DNA of 64,000 bases from Dorea_A amylophila (GTDB taxonomy: Bacteria; Bacillota; Clostridia; Lachnospirales; Lachnospiraceae): contig NZ_JAOQJW010000021.1 of NCBI RefSeq assembly GCF_025567265.1, positions 6,938 through 70,937 on the forward strand. Direction: 5' to 3'. Each line of letters opens with the position of its first letter. Positions within the stretch are counted from its first letter, which is position 1. The notes under the pieces are model-generated. The model was not told where the DNA came from. It did no database searches and saw only the letters and a list, made by a program, of their open reading frames with translations. Positions 50,049 to 58,938 of the stretch are shown here, in pieces. The position numbers and the translations under genes were made by a program.

Positions 50049-50064
50049 AAATACCAGCTTTTTT
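50034..50064. terminator. Bidirectional terminator
   Basis: AAAAAAGCTGG (50034-50044) is complementary to CCAGCTTTTTT (50054-50064). It serves the small membrane gene and the converging yitT-like gene. Confidence 0.88.
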
Positions 50065-50066
50065 TC

Positions 50067-50945
50067 TTATCTTTCTTCCTGTTCTTTTTTATAGACTTTC
50101 TGCTGTGAAAATCCTCTTCCTCGTACTTCATTTACATTTCCGATAATCATAAATGCATGTGGATCAGTCTCCTGTACCAGCTGGTTCAGCCGCATCAGTT
50201 CGCGGTTGGATACAACGGTAAGGATCATCGGCTGATCATTTTTCAGATATCCGGTCTGTGTGTAAACAAGTGTTGTTCCACGGTCAAGCTGCTCCTGGAT
50301 CAGACGGTTCAGCTCTTCATATTTTTCTGTCATGATCTCTACTTTTGTACGTGTAGATCCCATCAGAAGCACCTTGTCTAAAATGACTGTGTAAATCAGT
50401 ACCAACAAGATACCATATACAATCTCTTCTTTATTGGTGAAGAGCATCTGTGAGATTAAGATAACAAAATCAAATGCGTACAGCATCACAGATACCGGAA
50501 GACCAAACTTCTTGTTCAGAACCAGCGGCGGAATATCCATTCCTCCGGTAGAGGCTCCGCACCGGATCACGACGCCGATCCCCATCCCAATCATCAGACC
50601 GCCGCATATAGTAGATAACATCTTATCGTCTGTTACATTCTGAAGTGCAGGCATTTGCTCCAGCACTCCCAGAATAACCGGATAATAAAAGGTACTGACC
50701 AATGTCGTAAGTGCAAATTTCATTCCAAGGACAGCCGCTCCAAGCAGGAACATCAGTGTATTGAATAGCAATACAAAACTATGGATTGGAAGTCCGAAAT
50801 AATGATGGATCGCAATACCAAGCCCTGTTGTCCCGCCTGTGATCATATTATTTGGCAGAATAAACATGACGATTGCAAGTGCATAGATCGTATTGCCCAG
50901 TAAGATCATGCACAGATTTTTTAAATTTAAGTGTTTCATAGTCAT
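50067..50945 (-). CDS. YitT-family membrane protein (DUF161/DUF2179)
   Basis: A 292-residue membrane protein with about five to six segments in the first two thirds (DUF161) and a cytoplasmic DUF2179 domain (about 210-285: RTKVEIMTEKYEELNRLIQEQL, then LTVVSNRELMRLNQLVQETDPHAFMII). The NNMITGGTTGLGIAIHHYFG motif is characteristic. ATG 50945 follows GGAGAGGG. Function is unknown. It is not linked to a clear operon. Confidence 0.9.
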   Translation of the reverse strand: MTMKHLNLKNLCMILLGNTIYALAIVMFILPNNMITGGTTGLGIAIHHYFGLPIHSFVLLFNTLMFLLGAAVLGMKFALTTLVSTFYYPVILGVLEQMPALQNVTDDKMLSTICGGLMIGMGIGVVIRCGASTGGMDIPPLVLNKKFGLPVSVMLYAFDFVILISQMLFTNKEEIVYGILLVLIYTVILDKVLLMGSTRTKVEIMTEKYEELNRLIQEQLDRGTTLVYTQTGYLKNDQPMILTVVSNRELMRLNQLVQETDPHAFMIIGNVNEVRGRGFSQQKVYKKEQEER

Positions 50946-51030
50946 ATCATACCCTCTCCTGACATTTTCATCCATATTAGTATAAAGGATGATGGATTTT
51001 GATACAAGATTTTTCTTCTATTTCGGCAGT

Positions 51031-51510
51031 TTACTTATGATATGGCTCATGGCTGATAATACGGTAGCTTCTGTAAATCTGTTCCAGCAGAATTACCCGC
51101 ATCAGCTGGTGTGGAAATGTCATCTTTGAAAAACTCAGTGCATAGTCTGAACGTTTCAGCACTTCTTTTCCAAGTCCGATCGAACCGCCAATGATAAATA
51201 TGATATGGCTCGTCCCTTGAATTCCAAGGTTCTCAATCTTTTTCGCCAGTTCTTCGGAGGTCAGAAGCTTTCCCTCAATTTCCAGCGTAACAACATAGGC
51301 ATCGTCTCTGACATATTTCAGAATCCGTTCACCTTCTTTATCACGGATGCCGTCTTCTACAGTTTCACTTGCGTTATCCGGGGTCTTTTCGTCTGCCACT
51401 TCAATGATTTCCAGCTTACAGTAACGGCTCAGTCTTTTACTGTATTCTGTAATAGCATCCTTTAAGTATTTTTCTTTTATCTTACCTACTGTGATTAATG
51501 TTATCTTCAT
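51031..51510 (-). CDS. rlmH: 23S rRNA pseudouridine-1915 N3-methyltransferase
   Basis: A SPOUT methyltransferase that modifies pseudouridine 1915 in helix 69 of 23S rRNA. The 159-residue protein starts KITLITVGKIKEKYL and has IIFIIGGSIGLGKEVL (SAM knot) and FSKMTFPHQLMRVILLEQIYRSYRIISHEPYHK at the C-terminus, all standard. It follows helD after 19 bases on the minus strand. Confidence 0.97.
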   Translation of the reverse strand: MKITLITVGKIKEKYLKDAITEYSKRLSRYCKLEIIEVADEKTPDNASETVEDGIRDKEGERILKYVRDDAYVVTLEIEGKLLTSEELAKKIENLGIQGTSHIIFIIGGSIGLGKEVLKRSDYALSFSKMTFPHQLMRVILLEQIYRSYRIISHEPYHK

Positions 51511-51529
51511 TCTTCTATTCTTTCTAATT

Positions 51530-53575
51530 CTACTGTTTGGTTACCTGATACATATATAACTCGTGTAATGCTCTTGTTGCACAGATATATTTTGCCTGGT
51601 TCTGCATCGGATTTTCAATATCCCGGAAGACTCCGAATACCTGATCGAATTCCAGTCCTTTCGCAAGATAATAGGTTGTGACGGTAAGCCCTTTTTTGAA
51701 TGCAGAACTGTTGCGGTCAATATAGTGCACTTCTTCGCCGCGGGCTTTTAACATCTGATACAATGTGAACGCTTCTGCTTCCGTCATGGTAATAATGGCA
51801 GCAGTCTCATACTCGTCTTCTCCAAGTTTTGCTTTTAAAAAGATCTCATCCAGCACAGCATCTTCATTTTGGAAATTCTCTTCAATGACTTCTTTTCCAT
51901 GACGCTTTAAAAGTTCCACGTCTTTTACACCGGTTAGTTTTTCAGCGTATCTGGCAATCTCCATCGTATTTCTGTAACTTTTATTCATTACAATCTTATG
52001 GATCTTCTGATCGAACACCCCCGGAAGGAACTGTAATACATCTCGCATCTGTTCATCCAGTGTCTGGGCCTTATCGCCGAGGATTGTCATCCGGCATTTG
52101 AAGATCTGATTCAGGATCACATACTGCAGATAAGAATAATCCTGCATTTCATCAATGACCAGATGCTTGATGTGATTATGCACAACTTTTCCGGTCAGAC
52201 GGTACTTCAGATATAACACCGGAAATACATCTTCGTATTCCAGCTTGCGCTTTTCGTATTCGACATCCGGAAGTGCCGGATACCCGCATTCTTCCAGAAG
52301 CCATCCATATATCTTATAGATATCTTTTGTCACATACATCTTGTCAAACTTATTCTGTACGATCAGAAGTTCCTCTTCGCTAAGGTCACGTCCAAGTAAT
52401 GTCTCATATTCATCCACACAATAATCCCGGATCGCATCCATACGGCTAAGCAACGGGGCATTCTGGAACTTGAAATAAAACAGATTAATAAGCTCTTCTT
52501 CCGTCTTTTGAATTCCTTTATATTCAATCGTTCGAAAATCCATCAGTTCATCTTCCAGGCTTGCGAGAAATCCTTCCATCATTCCGACAAAGCCTTCCGA
52601 CTGTTTTTCTTCAAAGCGTTCTGTCAGGTACAGATCCTGAAGCTTCATGTTCCTCTCCAGCTGGTCATAACGGTCTTCGCAGTCCGGAACGATTTCCTTC
52701 AATTCGCGGTATGCAAACAGATCAAAACTCATCTCCTGAATATTTTCCTCGCCCAGTTCCGGAAGAATATGAGAAATATAGTCCGAAAAAACACTGTTGG
52801 GAGAAAGGATCAGTATATTAGAGGATTTTAAATGTTCTCTGTCGTGATACAACAGGTATGCGATCCTGTGTAATGCAACGGAAGTCTTGCCGCTTCCGGC
52901 TGCCCCCTGAATTGCAAGGATCCGATCCTGTGTATTACGAATGATGGCATTCTGTTCTTTCTGGATCGTACGTACGATATTTTTCAGCTGCACATCACTG
53001 TTGGTTCCCAGTTCCTGTTTTAAAATATCGTCATCAATCTTGGTATCGCTTTCAAATGCATAGACCATTTTTCCATTTTTTACTTTATACTGCCATTTGG
53101 CGGCAATTTCGCCTTCGATAAGTCCGGCGGGAGCTTTATAAGAACCCGGTCCTTTATCATAATCGTAAAACAATCCGCTGACAGGTGCTCTCCAGTCATA
53201 GATCAAAGGCAACATACCTGTACGCTCTGCAAAATTGCCGATACCGATATAAAAAATCTCCGGCTCTTCTTCCCCATCATAGATAAAATCTACACGTCCA
53301 AAAAATGGGGCTTCCAACATCTTACGGAGACGATGTCTCATCTTCTGCTTTTCCTGATTATCATTTACCTGATGTAAAAGTGCTTGTTGGTTATCGTAAT
53401 TCTCATAACCATATTCGTCCATCTCAGTGTAATTCTCCCAGTAGTATTCGTTCATACTCTGAATGTCTTTCTGTCCGGCTTCAATGGATGCATCTACTTC
53501 TGTCAGCCGTGTACGGATCTTCTCCGTTACTTTATTTAAAAATATCTTTCCGTCTTTCAAATCTAATTCTGTCAT
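51530..53575 (-). CDS. helD: RNA polymerase recycling motor HelD-like helicase
   Basis: HelD is a superfamily-1 ATPase that removes stalled RNA polymerase from DNA. The 681-residue protein has an N-terminal coiled coil (about 1-60), the P-loop IQGAAGSGKTSVALHRIAYLL (about 224-244), ILILSPNSVFSDYI, the Walker B-like VIDEMQDYSYLQYVIL, and ILGDKAQTLDE. The split of the helicase domains is HelD-like rather than UvrD-like. ATG 53575 uses the TTGGAG site. It lies upstream of rlmH. Confidence 0.9.
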   Translation of the reverse strand: MTELDLKDGKIFLNKVTEKIRTRLTEVDASIEAGQKDIQSMNEYYWENYTEMDEYGYENYDNQQALLHQVNDNQEKQKMRHRLRKMLEAPFFGRVDFIYDGEEEPEIFYIGIGNFAERTGMLPLIYDWRAPVSGLFYDYDKGPGSYKAPAGLIEGEIAAKWQYKVKNGKMVYAFESDTKIDDDILKQELGTNSDVQLKNIVRTIQKEQNAIIRNTQDRILAIQGAAGSGKTSVALHRIAYLLYHDREHLKSSNILILSPNSVFSDYISHILPELGEENIQEMSFDLFAYRELKEIVPDCEDRYDQLERNMKLQDLYLTERFEEKQSEGFVGMMEGFLASLEDELMDFRTIEYKGIQKTEEELINLFYFKFQNAPLLSRMDAIRDYCVDEYETLLGRDLSEEELLIVQNKFDKMYVTKDIYKIYGWLLEECGYPALPDVEYEKRKLEYEDVFPVLYLKYRLTGKVVHNHIKHLVIDEMQDYSYLQYVILNQIFKCRMTILGDKAQTLDEQMRDVLQFLPGVFDQKIHKIVMNKSYRNTMEIARYAEKLTGVKDVELLKRHGKEVIEENFQNEDAVLDEIFLKAKLGEDEYETAAIITMTEAEAFTLYQMLKARGEEVHYIDRNSSAFKKGLTVTTYYLAKGLEFDQVFGVFRDIENPMQNQAKYICATRALHELYMYQVTKQ

Positions 53576-53707
53576 AATCTCCAACCTGTCTTTTTGTTTT
53601 ATCCTTACTTGTCAGCAGGACTGATTTTATAATTATTTTCAGTATTTAAATATGTCTTACAATCATAACACATACAGCTGTTTTTATTCAAGTACGGATA
53701 CAGCATC

Positions 53708-53754
53708 AAAAAAGAGATACACACAAGATTTTTTCTTATGCATATCTCTTTTAT
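53708..53754 (-). terminator. Terminator after the NfnB gene
   Basis: On the minus strand AAAAGAGATATGCATA pairs with TGTGTATCTCTTTT, followed by a T run running to 53708. It ends the nfnA-nfnB transcript. Confidence 0.75.
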
Positions 53755-53802
53755 CATATATTCATATCTGAATACTTATAGAATCTTTTATCCTGTGGAG
53801 AA

Positions 53803-55197
53803 TTAAGCATTCTTCTTAGACAGATATTCGTGGATACCTTTTGCACCTGCTTTACCTGCACCCATAGCAAGAATTACAGTTGCAGCACCTGTTACGGCAT
53901 CGCCGCCTGCGAATACGGCAGCTTTTGAAGTCTGTCCGTTCTCTTCTTCTGCTACGATACATTTTCTCTTGTTCGTCTCAAGACCCTTTGTTGTAGAAGA
54001 AATCAATGGGTTTGGAGAGGTTCCAAGGGACATGATAACAGTGTCTAATTCAATCTCATATTCAGATCCAGGAATTTCGATCGGACGTCTTCTTCCGGAA
54101 GCATCCGGCTCACCAAGTTCCATCTTGATCACTTTCATACCTTTTACCCATCCGTTTTCATCGACAAGGATTTCTTTTGGATTGGTAAGGAGGTCGAACT
54201 GAACACCTTCTTCTTTTGCATGATGTACTTCTTCTACTCGTGCAGGAAGTTCTGCTTCGCTTCGACGGTATACGATATGTACTTCTGCACCAAGACGAAG
54301 TGCTGTTCTGGCAGCATCCATAGCAACATTACCGCCACCAACAACGGCAACTTTCTTACCGGCTGCGATCGGTGTATCATAAGAATCATCGAATGCTTTC
54401 ATCAGGTTACTTCTTGTCAAGTATTCATTTGCTGAGAATACTCCGTTGGCTGTCTCGCCAGGAATTCCCATGAACATCGGAAGACCTGCTCCGGAACCGA
54501 TGAATACAGCTTCAAAATCTTCCTCTTCCATCAACTGGTCGATGGTTGTAGATTTACCGATAACAACGTTTGTCTCGAATTTAACACCAAGCTCTTTGAC
54601 TTTTTCGATTTCTTTCTTAACAACTTTCTGCTTTGGAAGACGGAATTCAGGAATACCATATACCAGAACACCACCAAGTTCATGCAGTGCTTCGAATACA
54701 GTTACTTCGTATCCGAGTTTTGCAAGGTCGCCGGCACAGGTAAGTCCTGACGGACCGGAACCGATGACTGCTACTTTATGTCCGTTTGTCTTTTCCGGTT
54801 TTTCCGGTTTGATATCATTTTCCAGTGCATAATCTGCGACAAATCTTTCCAGTTTACCGATAGATACTGCATCACCTTTGATACCACGAACACACTTGCT
54901 CTCGCACTGTGACTCCTGTGGACATACACGTCCGCAGATAGCCGGAAGTGCAGAAGACTGACCGATCACTTTGTAAGCCTCTTCGATATTGCCTTCTTTG
55001 ATCTCTGCGATAAATGCAGGTATGTTAATGGATACAGGACATCCCTGGATACATCTTGCATTCTTACAGTTCAGACATCTGGTTGCTTCTTCCATTGCTT
55101 CTTCTTTATTATATCCGTAACATACTTCTTCAAAATTCGTAGCACGAACCTTTGGCTCCTGTTCTCTTACAGGAACTTTCTTTAATACATCTGCCAT
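53803..55197 (-). CDS. nfnB: NfnB-like NADPH-binding subunit (glutamate synthase small-chain family)
   Basis: The large subunit of NADH-dependent reduced ferredoxin:NADP oxidoreductase. The 464-residue protein has two Fe-S clusters at the N-terminus (CLNCKNARCIQGCPV and CGRVCPQESQCESKC), the FAD site AVIGSGPSGLTCAGDLA (about 144-160), the NADPH site VVGGGNVAMDAARTALRLG, and a C-terminal GGDAVTGAATVILAMGAGK. Many databases call the family gltA. It shares one base with the stop of nfnA, which supports the Nfn reading over a glutamate synthase subunit; no large gltB is nearby. Confidence 0.92.
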   Translation of the reverse strand: MADVLKKVPVREQEPKVRATNFEEVCYGYNKEEAMEEATRCLNCKNARCIQGCPVSINIPAFIAEIKEGNIEEAYKVIGQSSALPAICGRVCPQESQCESKCVRGIKGDAVSIGKLERFVADYALENDIKPEKPEKTNGHKVAVIGSGPSGLTCAGDLAKLGYEVTVFEALHELGGVLVYGIPEFRLPKQKVVKKEIEKVKELGVKFETNVVIGKSTTIDQLMEEEDFEAVFIGSGAGLPMFMGIPGETANGVFSANEYLTRSNLMKAFDDSYDTPIAAGKKVAVVGGGNVAMDAARTALRLGAEVHIVYRRSEAELPARVEEVHHAKEEGVQFDLLTNPKEILVDENGWVKGMKVIKMELGEPDASGRRRPIEIPGSEYEIELDTVIMSLGTSPNPLISSTTKGLETNKRKCIVAEEENGQTSKAAVFAGGDAVTGAATVILAMGAGKAGAKGIHEYLSKKNA

Positions 55198-56084
55198 TAC
55201 TCGTCACCTCCGCACTGACCACATCCGCCATGATGTGTGTCACCTTCCTGTAATTTCAGCATTGCACGGCCTTCCTGGGTCTTGTACATCTGCTGTCTCT
55301 TCATAGCCTCATCGAAGTTGACAAGGTGTCCGTCAAATTCTGGACCATCTACGCATGCGAACTTGATCTCATCTCCTACATGCAGACGACAGGCTCCGCA
55401 CATACCCGTTCCATCTACCATGATCGGATTCATACTTACAACAGTAGGGATTCCCAGTTTCTTTGTAAGGAGACATACGAATTTCATCATGATCATTGGT
55501 CCGATTGCGATACATACGTCATATTTGTTTCCTTTTTCCACCAGTTCTTCTACCATTGTTGTTACCATTCCGGCATGACCGTAAGAACCATCATCTGTAC
55601 ATGGATAATAATTTCCAGATACTGCTTCCATCTCTTTTTCCAGGATCAGCATGTCCTTTGTCTTGGAACCGATGATAACATCAGCATCAACACCGTGTTC
55701 ATGGAGCCATTTCACCTGTGGATATACAGGTGCTGCTCCGACACCGCCTCCGACAAACAGGATCTTTTTCTTCTTCAGTTCTTCGATATCTTCCTCTACG
55801 AGTTCTGAAGCATTTCCCAACGGACCTGTGAAATCGCGGAAATAATCTCCTGTTTTTAATTCTTTCATCTTGGTTGTGGATGCTCCGACCGGCTGGAATA
55901 CGATTGTGATCGTTCCGGCTTCTCTGTCATAATCACAGATTGTGAGAGGGATTCTTTCCCCTTTTTCATCCATCTTTACAATGACAAACTGTCCCGGTTC
56001 ACAATGTCTTGCTACACGAGGAGCTTCTACATCCATCAGAAAGATGTTAGCAGTTAATTGTTCTGCTTTTAAAATTTTGTACAT
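55197..56084 (-). CDS. nfnA: NfnA-like FAD/NAD-binding subunit (DHODH electron-transfer family)
   Basis: The small subunit of Nfn, related to the electron-transfer subunit of dihydroorotate dehydrogenase. The 295-residue protein has the FAD/NAD domain (FVIVKMDEKGERIPLTICDYD, then GGGVGAAPVYPQ) and the [2Fe-2S] Cys set MCGACRLHVGDEIKFACVDG (about 225-244). The tail THHGGCGQCGGDE adds extra His/Cys. Together with NfnB it allows electron bifurcation between ferredoxin, NADH and NADPH. GGAGG precedes the ATG. Confidence 0.9.
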   Translation of the reverse strand: MYKILKAEQLTANIFLMDVEAPRVARHCEPGQFVIVKMDEKGERIPLTICDYDREAGTITIVFQPVGASTTKMKELKTGDYFRDFTGPLGNASELVEEDIEELKKKKILFVGGGVGAAPVYPQVKWLHEHGVDADVIIGSKTKDMLILEKEMEAVSGNYYPCTDDGSYGHAGMVTTMVEELVEKGNKYDVCIAIGPMIMMKFVCLLTKKLGIPTVVSMNPIMVDGTGMCGACRLHVGDEIKFACVDGPEFDGHLVNFDEAMKRQQMYKTQEGRAMLKLQEGDTHHGGCGQCGGDE

Positions 56085-56116
56085 CTTATTTCCTCCTAAT
56101 TCCCAATATTACTATT

Positions 56117-56145
56117 ATCATAATACGGCTTGTTCTATTTCGCAA
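56117..56145 (-). promoter_or_regulatory. Promoter of nfnA-nfnB
   Basis: On the minus strand, TTGCGA (56145-56140) and TATGAT (56122-56117) are separated by 17 bases, about 33 bases before the nfnA start. Confidence 0.6.
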
Positions 56146-56244
56146 GTAAAACCATATTTTTCAAAAAATGTCGATAAAATTGTTCAAGATTCGCTCTGTT
56201 GTATATGGAATAGATTTTAATTTTTATACCAAAGTACGCAAAAT

Positions 56245-56272
56245 GGCTGCCACATAAACCTATGTGACAGCC
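56245..56272 (-). terminator. Hairpin after the alcohol dehydrogenase gene
   Basis: GGCTGTCACATA pairs with TATGTGGCAGCC on the minus strand, followed by ATTTTG. The T run is short, so it may be partial, but it sits 22 bases past the stop. Confidence 0.6.
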
Positions 56273-56294
56273 GCCGTTATCTGATTTTTGTTAT

Positions 56295-57476
56295 TTAAAA
56301 ATCAACTTCTGTTCCATAATATGTACATGTAAATAATTTAGCCATGGTTGCAGGATCAATTGCTCTTGGGTTAGATCCTGTACAGGCATCACCAACTGCA
56401 AGTTCTGCAATCTTATCCAGTTTTTCTTTAAACTCATCTTCGTTAATGCCGAACTCTTTCAGAGTCTTAGGAATATTCATCTTCGCATTGAACTCGTCAA
56501 TCTTTGCACATAAGCTGTTGATCAGAGCTTTTTCAGATGTTCCAGGAAGTCCCATTCTGCGTGCAATCTCTGCATAACGAGATGCAGCTACTTTATCTTT
56601 TGCATTGTATTTGATTACATATGGCAGATAGATCGCATTGGCACATCCGTGAGGAATATGTCCGGTTGAGAATGCTGCACCTGTCTTATGAGCCATAGAA
56701 TGTACGATTCCAAGTAATGCATTCGAGAATGCCATTCCTGCAAGACATTGTGCATAGTGCATCTGCTCTCTTGCTTCCATGTTAAGGTTATAAGATGCTG
56801 GCAGATAATCCAGAACCATCTCGATTGCCTGTAATGCAAGTGGATCTGTAAATGGACAGTTCAGTGTTGATACATAAGCCTCGATTGCATGTGTCAGTGC
56901 ATCCATTCCTGTATAAGCAACCTGTTTCTGAGGAAGTCCTGCTACCAGTTCCGGATCAACGATTGCAACATCTGGTGTGATATTAAAGTCTGCCAGAGGA
57001 TATTTGATTCCTGTATTGTAATCTGTGATTACGGAGAATGCTGTTACTTCTGTTGCAGTTCCTGATGTAGATGGGATAGCTGCAAATTTCGCTTTCTGAC
57101 GAAGTTCAGGGAAACTGAATGGCGTGATGATATTCTCAAATGTCTCATCCGGATACTCATAGAATACCCACATAGCTTTAGCCGCATCGATTGGAGATCC
57201 ACCGCCCATTGCTACGATCCAGTCAGGCTCGAATTCCTGCATTACTTTTGCGCCCTTCATAACAGTCTCTACAGACGGATCCGGTTCTACACCTTCAATC
57301 AGTTTGACTTCCATTCCGCCTTCTTTCAGGTAGTTCACTGCTTTGTCCAGGAATCCCTGACGCTTCATAGATCCGCCGCCAACTACGAGGACAGCTTTTT
57401 TACCTTTCAGATTCTTTAATTCGGATAAACATCCTTTTCCGTGATAAACATCTCTTGGTAATGTAAATCTTGCCAT
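56295..57476 (-). CDS. Iron-containing alcohol dehydrogenase
   Basis: A 393-residue group III dehydrogenase reducing aldehydes or ketones with NAD(P)H. N-terminal nucleotide motif VVGGGSMKRQGFLD and MGGGSPIDAAKAMW; the iron ligands lie in YTGMDALTHAIEAYVS (about 192-207) and HSMAHKTGAAFSTGHIPHGCAN (about 262-283). ATG 57476 follows AAGGAGC. The promoter region has a Rex-like operator, pointing to control by the NADH/NAD ratio and a fermentative role. The substrate is not decided by sequence; butanol/ethanol dehydrogenases are the closest general class. Confidence 0.92.
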   Translation of the reverse strand: MARFTLPRDVYHGKGCLSELKNLKGKKAVLVVGGGSMKRQGFLDKAVNYLKEGGMEVKLIEGVEPDPSVETVMKGAKVMQEFEPDWIVAMGGGSPIDAAKAMWVFYEYPDETFENIITPFSFPELRQKAKFAAIPSTSGTATEVTAFSVITDYNTGIKYPLADFNITPDVAIVDPELVAGLPQKQVAYTGMDALTHAIEAYVSTLNCPFTDPLALQAIEMVLDYLPASYNLNMEAREQMHYAQCLAGMAFSNALLGIVHSMAHKTGAAFSTGHIPHGCANAIYLPYVIKYNAKDKVAASRYAEIARRMGLPGTSEKALINSLCAKIDEFNAKMNIPKTLKEFGINEDEFKEKLDKIAELAVGDACTGSNPRAIDPATMAKLFTCTYYGTEVDF

Positions 57477-57543
57477 TTCAAACACGCTCCTTTTTATGTA
57501 GTTGATACATTGCGTATTCTGATAATTTTTCATCAACAATGTA

Positions 57544-57561
57544 TCGTTAATCTTTTAACAC
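57544..57561. promoter_or_regulatory. Rex-like operator of the alcohol dehydrogenase
   Basis: TCGTTAATCTTTTAACAC (57544-57561) matches the Rex palindrome TTGTTAA-N4-TTAACAA at 12 of 14 specified positions. It lies immediately downstream of the -10 element, where a repressor would block initiation. Rex releases DNA when NADH is high. Confidence 0.65.
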
Positions 57562-57562
57562 G

Positions 57563-57591
57563 ATTGTACTACTAAAAATTCGTTTTTTCAA
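57563..57591 (-). promoter_or_regulatory. Promoter of the alcohol dehydrogenase gene
   Basis: On the minus strand, TTGAAA (57591-57586) and TACAAT (57568-57563) are 17 bases apart, directly upstream of the Rex-like operator. Confidence 0.65.
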
Positions 57592-57783
57592 GTGTTTGAA
57601 CTATTAAATTTTAATATATTTATATGTATCGGTTTGAAAATTATTTATTTATATGCGTTTTCTATAAAATTTCTGAATATATAGAGGAGTTCCAAATAAT
57701 ATTTTTTTCTTCCACATCTAAAGTTTGTTAAAAATATTGCGTTTTTCTATTTGTATTTACTTTTATTTATTTTTTTGGGAAGA
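57592..57783. other. AT-rich spacer without recognised feature
   Basis: This stretch between the alcohol dehydrogenase promoter and the Rpn C-terminal fragment is very AT-rich. I see no credible gene, RNA or clear terminator in it. Confidence 0.5.
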
Positions 57784-58089
57784 TCACTTCGCAATTTCTT
57801 TTATTATTTTTTCTACTTCGGAAATATCAATCTCCAGCATTTCTGCAATTTGTTCGATTGAGAATTTATTAGATAATTTCTTTACAAGTTCTGTTTTTTC
57901 CTTCAATCTTCCGATTTGTTCACCCTCAGCAATTCCTGCCTGTTTTATTAGTATCTTTTCTTCCCATGTCTGCATATATTTCACCTCTGCCTTTTCACTC
58001 GCTTTGATCTGACAAACTCGTCTATGCATCTCTTGAATCCGCTTACTTTTACACTCCCTTGATTGTTCCTTCTGCAATTCATCTCCCAC
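57784..58089 (-). CDS. Separate Rpn C-terminal fragment with its own tail
   Basis: A 101-residue open reading frame (GTG start at 58089, GGTGGGAG context) lying just downstream of the Rpn gene. Its middle (SKRIQEMHRRVCQ through to WEEKILIKQ, 36 residues) is identical to a segment of the full nuclease, while its last about 50 residues differ and end in KFSIEQIAEMLEIDISEVEKI, which resembles a helix-turn-helix. The catalytic PD-(D/E)XK part is missing. It may be a pseudogene from a partial duplication, or a small free C-terminal protein acting like the internal inhibitor forms known for Rpn in E. coli. Confidence 0.6.
   Translation of the reverse strand: MGDELQKEQSRECKSKRIQEMHRRVCQIKASEKAEVKYMQTWEEKILIKQAGIAEGEQIGRLKEKTELVKKLSNKFSIEQIAEMLEIDISEVEKIIKEIAK
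57939..58054. repeat. Direct repeat, copy 1 (Rpn C-terminal segment)
   Basis: About 116 bases beginning CCTGTTTTAT, repeated 321 bases further right with about six differences. It encodes the shared segment of the fragment and the full Rpn gene. Confidence 0.85.
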
Positions 58090-58122
58090 CTATAGAGGAC
58101 GGAGAATTCTTGCTATATTTTG

Positions 58123-58938
58123 TTAAATTTTAAATTCCTTTAATAATTTTTCCTGATAACTACTGTCCGATGTTGCTTTAGTTAAATCATCAAATCGACC
58201 TTGTTCAATTAGCTTCTGATTCAATCGGTTAATTCGCTCAAGACCAATTCGTTCACCTTCCTGTTTTATGAGTATCTTTTCTTCCCATGTCTGCATATAT
58301 TTCACCTCTGCCTTTTCACTTGCTTTAATCTGACAAACTCGTCTATGCATCTCTTGAATCCGTTTACTTTCACATGCCTCTGATATTTCATCCGTACTGT
58401 GTTCCATATATTTCAAAAGTTCTATTAACTCTGGTGACACCAGCTCCGGATGTTTGCCTCTGGTATTCAGAAATATCCTTGTTGCTCCATCATCCAGTTT
58501 CAGTTCTGGAACCTCTTCACACTTCATCTGAAAGGTATAACGATATAATCCATATCCGAACAAGTCAAATGGCATAATCAGCACAATCAAAACTTCATTC
58601 AATAAATTGAAATCAACAACTCCCGGCGGCAGCAGTTTACTGTCGATGATTCCCTGATACAGCCGGCTTCTTTTCGGAAGATTATGCGTATTCTCTTTTT
58701 GAGCCTCTACTTCATATATCACATCATCTTCATCTATCGCATAGACATCCAGCCGGATCTGCCGATTATCCGTAGATGTTCTCTGTTCTTTTTCTGTTTG
58801 CGGTGGATGTTTCAGATTTGTATTCTGACTCAGTATGATATCCAACATCGTCTTTACATTTTCCGGATCATCCATCGCTTCATCGAACAGAAATTTATCC
58901 AGCAAGTTTAATTCTTTTAATGATTTTCTTTGGTTCAT
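58123..58938 (-). CDS. Rpn-family recombination-promoting nuclease / putative transposase
   Basis: A 271-residue PD-(D/E)XK nuclease of the Rpn family (PDDEXK_2). The active site is visible as Asp64 (RLDVYAID) and Glu78-x-Gln80 (YEVEAQKE). The helical SKRIQEMHRR to WEEKILIKQ segment and a short C-terminal tail follow. ATG 58938 has GGAG upstream and begins where the family begins. A 7-base inverted repeat (CAGTTCT/AGAACTG) could fold the ribosome site. The fragment of its C-terminus lies 34 bases downstream. Rpn proteins are now linked to DNA cleavage and phage defence in E. coli. Confidence 0.85.
   Translation of the reverse strand: MNQRKSLKELNLLDKFLFDEAMDDPENVKTMLDIILSQNTNLKHPPQTEKEQRTSTDNRQIRLDVYAIDEDDVIYEVEAQKENTHNLPKRSRLYQGIIDSKLLPPGVVDFNLLNEVLIVLIMPFDLFGYGLYRYTFQMKCEEVPELKLDDGATRIFLNTRGKHPELVSPELIELLKYMEHSTDEISEACESKRIQEMHRRVCQIKASEKAEVKYMQTWEEKILIKQEGERIGLERINRLNQKLIEQGRFDDLTKATSDSSYQEKLLKEFKI
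58260..58375. repeat. Direct repeat, copy 2 (inside the Rpn gene)
   Basis: The partner of the repeat at 57939-58054, in the same orientation, within the C-terminal third of the full-length Rpn gene. Confidence 0.85.

Noticed and set aside
53803..55197. Authentic glutamate synthase small subunit
   Set aside because: No large GltB subunit is near and the gene is fused in operon with an NfnA-like partner, which fits Nfn better.
57784..58938. An insertion sequence with two transposase ORFs
   Set aside because: The genes are Rpn-family nucleases with no flanking terminal inverted repeats visible and no target duplication, so an IS is not supported.
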